Source: Nodosilinea sp. PGN35 (GTDB taxonomy: Bacteria > Cyanobacteriota > Cyanobacteriia > Phormidesmidales > Phormidesmidaceae). Taken from it: a stretch of 64,000 nt of DNA. Location: positions 1-64,000 of the forward strand of contig NZ_JAQKQJ010000022.1 of the NCBI RefSeq assembly GCF_029109325.1, read 5' to 3'. Shown piece by piece: positions 58,999-64,000 of the stretch. Position 1 is the first letter of the stretch. Each line of letters opens with the position of its first letter. The notes below the pieces were generated by a model. The model did no database searches. It saw only the letters and a list, made by a program, of their open reading frames with translations, and had not been told where the DNA came from. Position numbers and translations under genes: made by a program.

Positions 58999-59787
58999 CT
59001 AGGGTGCGGTGTTTCCCGGGGGCAGCCCCAGGTCAGCGCAGTGCTCATTGTTGATGCTGCCGTTGGCCATACGGGTGTTGCAAAACCGGGCGGTGCTGAG
59101 GTCGGTGCGGTTGAGGTTGGCCCCCAGCAGGTCGGCATCGGTAAAGTTGGTTCCCGCCAGCTGGGCATCGCGAATCAGGGCCTGGCGCAGGTCGGCCCCG
59201 GTAAAGTCGGCCCCCGCCAGCTGGGCACCGATAAAGTCGGCCCGGAAAAACTGGCCCTTCGTCAGGGTGGCCTGGGTGAGGTCGGTGGCGGACAGACTGG
59301 CATGGTTGAAGGCGGCTCCGTCCAGACGGCTGCCGCTGAGGTCGCTACCGTACCAGTTGGTGTTGCGGGCCTCGGCGCGCTCTAAGTTGACCGCCATTGC
59401 GATCGCCTGTCGCAGGCGGCTGCCGGTGAGGGTGGCCTGGCTGAGGTCGGCCCCGGCCAGGGTGGCACCCGACAGGTCGGCCCCGCTGAGCACCGCCTGG
59501 TGCAAATTGGCCGCCGATAGATCGGCCTGGGTCATCTGCGCCCTGGGCAACCTGGCCTGGCGCAGGTTGGCCCTGGCCAGGGTGGCCTGGGTGAGGTCGG
59601 CATCTTCTAGGTTGGCGCGGGTGAGCACTACGTCGCTCAGGTCGCAGGCTATGCAGGCGCGGCTGATCAACAGCTGCCGCACCAGGTCGTTGGCGGCTCC
59701 GGGCACCGCCAGAGCCAGGGTGAGACCAAGCCCGACGGCTACTCCTAGGAAAAGTGGAAGCCAGCGGCGGCGGGGAGACTGGGCCAT
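58999..59787 (-). CDS. Exported pentapeptide-repeat protein
   Basis: This 262-aa protein has a signal peptide (RRRWLPLFLGVAVGLGLTLALAVPGAAN). About 35 consecutive A(D/N)LXX pentapeptides follow (residues about 50-245: ANLEDADLTQATLARANLRQ and so on), predicting a right-handed quadrilateral beta-helix. Four cysteines (CIAC near the start; FCNT and EHCADL near the end) could cap the helix by disulphide bonds. Exported pentapeptide proteins are frequent in cyanobacteria; the function is unknown. ATG 59787 (MAQSPRRR) is preferred over TTG 59796. It is convergent with the hydrolase and divergent from the next gene. Confidence 0.9.
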   Translation of the reverse strand: MAQSPRRRWLPLFLGVAVGLGLTLALAVPGAANDLVRQLLISRACIACDLSDVVLTRANLEDADLTQATLARANLRQARLPRAQMTQADLSAANLHQAVLSGADLSGATLAGADLSQATLTGSRLRQAIAMAVNLERAEARNTNWYGSDLSGSRLDGAAFNHASLSATDLTQATLTKGQFFRADFIGAQLAGADFTGADLRQALIRDAQLAGTNFTDADLLGANLNRTDLSTARFCNTRMANGSINNEHCADLGLPPGNTAP

Positions 59788-59958
59788 GGTGTGCAATTCC
59801 TATCGGGTTGGCTTAAAGATCTAAGATCAAGTCTATAGATTGCCTCTACAATGTGTCAGCATCTTCTGGCTCCACTGGTTTTCAACGTCAGTGACCATGC
59901 GGGTTGTCACCGCCCCGGCAGTCGAGATGCTGCTGCTCGCTCTCGGTAGTTTGACGTC

Positions 59959-61782
59959 ATGGCCTCGATCCCGGCTTCATCGCCCCCGCGTTTTCGTCAC
60001 CGACAGCGCCCTGGCCCCAGCCAGGTCAAGCCCTGGGAATGGTTTTGGCTGACGCTGTGGGTGCTCCTGCTCACCGGGTCAGGGGTGTTTTGCGGCTGGG
60101 CGCTGATGTGGCTGACCCGGATTCCGCCGCTGCCCGACTGTGAGCAGATCACCCCGTTTCATTCGGCCAGCGACCTGCTGTTTTGTGCTAAGGCCCAGGC
60201 CCGCACCGGGGAAGCCAACAACCTGGTGCAGTCGGTGCTGCTGACGGCCAACTGGCCCAAAACCCACGCTAACTACGACGACTCCCAGGAAATTCTCAAG
60301 GATGCCTCGGAGCAGATTTTGGTGCTGGCCAACCGCTGGGTGCAGGTGGGCAAGCTGGAGGACGCCATTCATCTGGCGGATCAAATTCCCCTCAACACGC
60401 CCCTGCGCAAGTCTGCCCAGGCGGTCATTTTTGAGTGGCGGCAGGACTGGGATCAGGGCCGGGCCCTTGAGGCGAAGCTGAGACCCGCCCTGGCCGCTAG
60501 CGACTGGGAGCTGGTTAAAACCCACCTGCAAGAGTTTAAGAATCTCAAGACCGACTACTGGCTGACCACTCGCCATATGTTTTGGCAGCGGCAGTTTCAG
60601 GTGGAGCGCCAGGGATGGGAGCAGCTCTTGCAGGCTCGCGAACTGGCGGCTACCAACCAAATTGAGAATTTGCGCCAGGCGGTGGTGCTGGCCCGCGCCA
60701 TTGACCTGCGCAGCCAGGTGTGGCAGGCGGCGGAGGGCGATGTCGATCGCTGGAGCAAGACCGTGGTGGATGTGGCGCTCCAGCGCTGGCAGGTGGGCGA
60801 TCGCGTCGGAGCCCTGGAGCTGGCCAGCGTGGTGCCCTTTAGCCCTGAGCTGCCCCCTGCCGCCCAGGAACTGCTGCACCTCAGCCACGCTCAGCGTCTG
60901 GCGGGGCAGGCCGAGCCCGCAGGTGAGGGGCTGGCCCCGCGCTACGGCCAGCTATTTGGGCTGATGGAGGCGGTCAGTGCCGTCAATCAGCTGCCGGCGG
61001 ACAGTCCCTACGGAGCGCTCTACGGAGCGACAGATCTCTCCCCGGTCGAGCAGTGGAATGCCCAGCTCGCCGACCTGAGGCGGCTAAAATTTAGCGACAT
61101 GGTGGCCCGCGTGGGTCAGCGAACCACGTACAACTGGGCAATCCACCAGGCCCAGCAGGTTGAGGTGGGTCGTCCCCGGCGGATTCAGGGGCAGACGCTG
61201 ATTGCCCAGTGGCAGGCCAACCTCCAGCGCATTGACGATCGCCCGATCTTGACCCAGGCCCGCAGCCTGGCTCGACCCGGCACCGTTGCGGCGCTGCAAA
61301 CCGCCATTGCCAAGGCCGGTGAGGTGGAGCTGGGGCGCGCCCTGCGGGTGGAGGCCCAAACCCTGATTGCTGAATGGCAGCAGGAAATTCAGGTGATTGA
61401 AGACCGACCAATTCTCGATGCGGCGGTGGCTCTGGCCAGCGAGGACAAGCTGGCGGAGGCGATCGCCGAGGCGAACAAAATTGCCCCGGGCCGTGCCCTC
61501 CACAGCCGCGCCCAGGGACTGGTGCAGGAGTGGACAGCCACCATTCAAATTGCCGAGGACAAACCCATTTTGGATCGGGCTAAGGATTTGGCCTACGGCG
61601 GCAGCCTGTCGGCGGCGATCAATCTGGCGGGGCAGATCGGGCCGGGGCGAGCGCTCTACGATGAGGCCAGGGCGGCGATCGCCCTCTGGACCGCCGAACG
61701 GGCTTACATCTGGTCGATCTGGGAGGCCGAGGGCCGACCCGTGCCCGGCGGCGGCAGCAACCCTTCCCCCACGCCCCAATGA
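59959..61782 (+). CDS. Cyanobacterial membrane protein with repeated helical units
   Basis: The 607-aa protein has a short Pro/Arg N-terminus and one membrane helix (about 30-53, FWLTLWVLLLTGSGVFCGWALMWL). A long helical periplasmic region follows. From about residue 395 a unit of about 47 residues repeats: W-x-x-x-I-Q-x-I-x-D-R-P-I-L-x-x-A-x-x-L-A ... A-I-x-x-A-x-x-I-x-x-G-R-A-L-x-x-x-A-Q-x-L-I-x-E-W. Examples are IDDRPILTQARSLA, IEDRPILDAAVALA and AEDKPILDRAKDLA. The fold is probably TPR-like. No family is recognised. It overlaps the next gene by ATGA (61779-61782), so the two are translationally coupled and likely act together. Confidence 0.75.
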   Translation: MASIPASSPPRFRHRQRPGPSQVKPWEWFWLTLWVLLLTGSGVFCGWALMWLTRIPPLPDCEQITPFHSASDLLFCAKAQARTGEANNLVQSVLLTANWPKTHANYDDSQEILKDASEQILVLANRWVQVGKLEDAIHLADQIPLNTPLRKSAQAVIFEWRQDWDQGRALEAKLRPALAASDWELVKTHLQEFKNLKTDYWLTTRHMFWQRQFQVERQGWEQLLQARELAATNQIENLRQAVVLARAIDLRSQVWQAAEGDVDRWSKTVVDVALQRWQVGDRVGALELASVVPFSPELPPAAQELLHLSHAQRLAGQAEPAGEGLAPRYGQLFGLMEAVSAVNQLPADSPYGALYGATDLSPVEQWNAQLADLRRLKFSDMVARVGQRTTYNWAIHQAQQVEVGRPRRIQGQTLIAQWQANLQRIDDRPILTQARSLARPGTVAALQTAIAKAGEVELGRALRVEAQTLIAEWQQEIQVIEDRPILDAAVALASEDKLAEAIAEANKIAPGRALHSRAQGLVQEWTATIQIAEDKPILDRAKDLAYGGSLSAAINLAGQIGPGRALYDEARAAIALWTAERAYIWSIWEAEGRPVPGGGSNPSPTPQ

Positions 61783-63707
61783 CAACGCCCCCCCTGCGAC
61801 TCATGCTGGTAGACGAAGACCCGGTGTTTCGCCTGGGTCTGCGCATCTGGCTGGAGCAGACCGCTGGCTACACCGTGGTGGCTGAAGCCACCCAGGCCAG
61901 CGATGCGCTGGCGATTTTGGCCAGCCGGGCCAGCCTGCAAAATCCCCCTGCTGCGCCCGCCGACTGGGCCCCAGAGCCCGCCCCAGCCTGGGCCGACGCC
62001 TGGGCCGCTCCAGAGGCTGGCCAGCTCCCCGACCTCGATTTGGTGATTCTCGATCTGGGGCTGGGGGTCGGTCGCCCCGACCAGCTGCCGGGGCTGCGTC
62101 TGTGTGCCGCCATTAAAGCGCGCTACCCGGCTCTGCCGGTGCTGGTGCTCAGCGCCCAGGCCGAGCCGGTGCTGGCCGCCGCCGCTCGCCAGCTCGGGGC
62201 CGATGGGTTTGGCCCTCGGGGCATGGCTGTCGCCGACCTGGGGCGGCTGATTGAGCACCTGGCGGGGGGAGGGCTGTCGCGGACAAGCGGCCTGCGCCCC
62301 CTGGCGAGCGGTCAGCGTCCTGCCGAGGTCGCCCTGGGCGAAGCCCCCGCCGCCCCGTTGCCCCGGCCCCACCCCCTGACGGCTCTGCGGATTAACCTGC
62401 GGCGATCGTCGGTGCAGCAGATTGAGGCGATGATGGCGCAGATCGAAGCCGAACAGCGGCGGGGGCGGGGGTCGCTGCTGAGCGAGGCGGTGCTGGCGGG
62501 GCGCTACCGCGAACTGCGGGCGGCTCGCTGGCTGGTGGGGCGGCTGCTGGCCACCGGTGCTGATCGGAGCCTACCCGCTGAACCTCCGGTGGTGCGGCCC
62601 CGCTCCCGATCCGAGGAGCTGGCTGCCAGCGGTGGCGAACCGCCGCTGCCGCCCAGACCTGACGGCAGCCCCATGCCGCCGGAGGTGCTGGCGGTGGCGA
62701 CGGAGACCCGCCTGGCTCTGAACCAGGGGGATCTGGCGACTTTGATCTTTGAGCGGGTGTTTCGCAAGCTGCAGGGGCTGCTAGACAACACCAGCGATAT
62801 GCCCCTGGAGGCCGACATTCTGCGCGACGACAAAAAGCGAGAGCTGTTCTACCTGGTGCTCCGCAAATTTGAGGATGCCCTGGAGCATTTGCGCGGGGCG
62901 GGGGTGCTGCCGGGGCAGCTGCCGGAGAAAAGCGCCCTGGTGCTGCATGACCTGTGGCAGGCGGCCTTGACCGATTTCTTTGGCCGCTACTACACCCTCC
63001 AGGTCGATACCCTGGAGCAGCCCGTGGTGCCCACCCTGCTGAGTGAGACCCCGGTGGTGCAGGCGGCGATTTTAGACCGGCTGCCCCAGGTGCCCATGCT
63101 GCTGGGGCATCTGTTGTTTAACGAATCGATGGTGGTGGACGGCAGCCTCTACGAAGCCGCTGCCCCCCAGGCTATGGCCCGCAGCCAGGAGCTGCTAGAG
63201 CACCTGCTGATTCAGCTGGCCAACGCTGTGGTGCAGCCGCTGCTCAACCATTTCGCCGACGTGGAGCTGATGAAGAAAAACCTCTACCACCGCCGGATGA
63301 TGACCAGCCGCGACATCGAGCGCTTTCGCAACGATCTCTCCTGGCGGTATCGGTGGGACGGGCTGGTCAATGAACCTCGGGCGATTTTTGAGAGCCAGCA
63401 TCGGCTGTTTGGCTTTACCGAGCGGGGCATTCAGTATCAGCTCATCTATGCGCCCCGGCGGCAGGAGCTAGAGCAGCTTTCGGGCCTGCAGCGGGCGGTG
63501 ACCCTGGCGGTGGAGGCTCGCGATGCGATCGCCCCTCGGTTTCGCTCGGCGGTGGCCCTGGTGGGCAGCGGCATTGTCTACGTGCTCACCGATGTAATTG
63601 GCCGCGGCATTGGGCTGATCGGGCGCGGTATTTTGCGCGGCGTGGGGGGAGCCTGGCGCGACCCCCGCTACCGGCGCGATCGCCAGGAGAGCAACTTCCG
63701 CGACTGA
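61779..63707 (+). CDS. Receiver-domain plus DUF3685 protein
   Basis: In this 642-aa protein residues 1-170 resemble a response-regulator receiver: LRLMLVDEDPVFRLGLRIWLEQ (acidic pair D12-E13), DLVILDLGLG (phospho-acceptor position Asp), LPVLVLSAQAEP (Ser) and a broken Lys region. An insertion of about 30 residues (PPAAPADWAPEPAPAWADAW) follows helix 2. The rest is the cyanobacterial DUF3685 region, ending in hydrophobic helices (VALVGSGIVYVLTDVIGRGIGLIGRGI). No DNA-binding domain is present, so the output is not transcription. Start ATG 61779 overlaps the upstream stop. The coupling suggests a signalling input that acts on the repeat-containing membrane protein. Confidence 0.82.
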   Translation: MTTPPLRLMLVDEDPVFRLGLRIWLEQTAGYTVVAEATQASDALAILASRASLQNPPAAPADWAPEPAPAWADAWAAPEAGQLPDLDLVILDLGLGVGRPDQLPGLRLCAAIKARYPALPVLVLSAQAEPVLAAAARQLGADGFGPRGMAVADLGRLIEHLAGGGLSRTSGLRPLASGQRPAEVALGEAPAAPLPRPHPLTALRINLRRSSVQQIEAMMAQIEAEQRRGRGSLLSEAVLAGRYRELRAARWLVGRLLATGADRSLPAEPPVVRPRSRSEELAASGGEPPLPPRPDGSPMPPEVLAVATETRLALNQGDLATLIFERVFRKLQGLLDNTSDMPLEADILRDDKKRELFYLVLRKFEDALEHLRGAGVLPGQLPEKSALVLHDLWQAALTDFFGRYYTLQVDTLEQPVVPTLLSETPVVQAAILDRLPQVPMLLGHLLFNESMVVDGSLYEAAAPQAMARSQELLEHLLIQLANAVVQPLLNHFADVELMKKNLYHRRMMTSRDIERFRNDLSWRYRWDGLVNEPRAIFESQHRLFGFTERGIQYQLIYAPRRQELEQLSGLQRAVTLAVEARDAIAPRFRSAVALVGSGIVYVLTDVIGRGIGLIGRGILRGVGGAWRDPRYRRDRQESNFRD

Positions 63708-63712
63708 GTCCG

Positions 63713-63745
63713 CCGCTGGCTCTGGGCCGCAACCGGGGCCAGCGG
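63713..63745 (+). terminator. Hairpin after the DUF3685 gene
   Basis: CCGCTGGC (63713-63720) and GCCAGCGG (63738-63745) form a perfect 8-bp GC stem 5 bp past the stop. The nearest T-run (eight T at 63780-63787) is too far away to be part of it. Confidence 0.5.
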
Positions 63746-63819
63746 CAGCAATCGCTCTAAGGGTTCATACAAAATTTACTTTTTTTTGGGACAATCAGCT
63801 GGTAAAAGTTGCTGACAGA

Positions 63820-63905
63820 GGAACTGCTTCCCAGGCGGGGCGAAACCTCTCGAATGCGCGGGAACCTACAGCCGCACAGGGCTGCCCTGGGAAGGGAGGT
63901 GCTGA
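63820..63905 (+). ncRNA. Structured RNA candidate, family unassigned
   Basis: CTTCCCAGG (63827-63835) pairs with CCTGGGAAG (63886-63894). Inside, CAGCC (63869-63873) and GGCTG (63880-63884) form a second stem. ACCTC (63845-63849) could pair with GAGGT (63896-63900) outside, making a pseudoknot. Short G/A-rich joints (GGGGCGAAACC, GCGGGAACC) resemble those of riboswitches such as the ydaO class, but no match is secure. It lies between two convergent genes, so it would be a stand-alone RNA or a 3' UTR element, not a normal 5' riboswitch. The strand is inferred. Confidence 0.35.
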
Positions 63906-63913
63906 ATTCAGCT

Positions 63914-64000
63914 TCAGTATTGGCGGTAATCGATGGCGTTTACCAGTCCAGCCAGGGTGAGCTGGTAGAGTGTTTCAGGGTCGTTGGCGGCAGCTGGGGA
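63914..64000 (-). CDS. C-terminus of a leftward gene cut by the window edge
   Basis: The last 28 codons plus TGA (63914-63916) read SPAAANDPETLYQLTLAGLV, NAIDYRQY on the minus strand. The composition is protein-like and the frame is open to the edge. Too little is present to identify the family. Confidence 0.6.
   Translation of the reverse strand, partial: SPAAANDPETLYQLTLAGLVNAIDYRQY

Noticed and set aside
63780..63787. Run of eight T as terminator tail of the DUF3685 gene
   Set aside because: No stem lies immediately upstream; the nearest hairpin is 34 bp away.
1..64000. tRNA, rRNA, tmRNA or RNase P genes
   Set aside because: I looked for T-arm and anticodon-arm signatures and conserved rRNA/tmRNA words and found none. 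A tRNAscan-SE/Infernal run would be decisive.

Overview
The window is a GC-rich chromosomal segment of a cyanobacterium, most likely a filamentous, non-heterocystous form of the Leptolyngbya/Nodosilinea type. The genus is an inference. The phylum is well supported by abundant HIP1 octamers (GCGATCGC), an isiA-isiB iron-stress operon, DevBCA-type exporter genes, a dual-function class II FBPase/SBPase next to hemA, a textbook NtcA promoter in front of urtA, and several cyanobacterial-only families (DUF3370, DUF3685, nitrate-reductase-associated protein). I saw no rRNA, tRNA, CRISPR array, prophage or intact IS transposase. Mobile-type DNA is limited to small palindromic, MITE-like and heptad repeats in the gaps between genes.

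Layout. 0.1-9 kb: a BON-like small protein, leuC, a Crp/Fnr-type regulator convergent with purN, a secreted zinc metalloprotease and a DUF3370 protein. 9-11 kb: a compact module of a MinD/ParA ATPase, a small winged-helix protein, a divergent tail-anchored cyclic-nucleotide-binding-fold protein and a second tail-anchored mini-protein. 11-15 kb: devB-devC-devA, a MITE-like element and a second Crp-family regulator. 15.6-18.4 kb: an iron-stress operon read leftward (isiA, a 53-codon Cys-rich ORF, isiB, an isiC-like hydrolase) behind a Fur-box-like site. 20-26.5 kb: clpC, an SLH protein, glpX and hemA.

26.6-34.5 kb is a urea block: a Uma2-family ORF, ureG, then urtA-E under an NtcA site. The operon is interrupted by a terminator-like hairpin and a palindromic element after urtA, and by repeat clusters before urtD and urtE. 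UrtD carries a C-terminal TerB-like domain. 35-48 kb holds a small HTH protein, a secreted cupin, pyk, a 1336-aa CBS/PAS/GAF/GGDEF/EAL sensor, two DUF697 GTPases, a Ser/Thr kinase with secreted-type C-terminal domains, and bioD. 48-54.5 kb holds a likely 66-aa gene with its own terminator, a large secreted protein, a Nudix hydrolase, small membrane proteins, a two-armed heptad-repeat array and a membrane-anchored YvcK/CofD protein. 54.8-64 kb holds an MlaF/MlaD-like lipid-transport pair, a nitrate-reductase-associated protein, an alpha/beta hydrolase, a pentapeptide-repeat protein, and a translationally coupled pair (repeat-containing membrane protein plus receiver/DUF3685 protein). It ends with a structured intergenic RNA candidate and the C-terminus of a leftward gene cut by the window edge.

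No single operon here is clearly a new system. The best leads for undescribed biology are the Cys-rich ORF inside the isi operon, the 66-aa ORF with an intrinsic terminator, the ParA/winged-helix/tail-anchored module, the coupled repeat-protein/DUF3685 pair, the structured element near 63.85 kb, and the palindromic and heptad repeat families. Starts were chosen by homology-like N-termini and Shine-Dalgarno matches; alternatives are stated where the choice is open.
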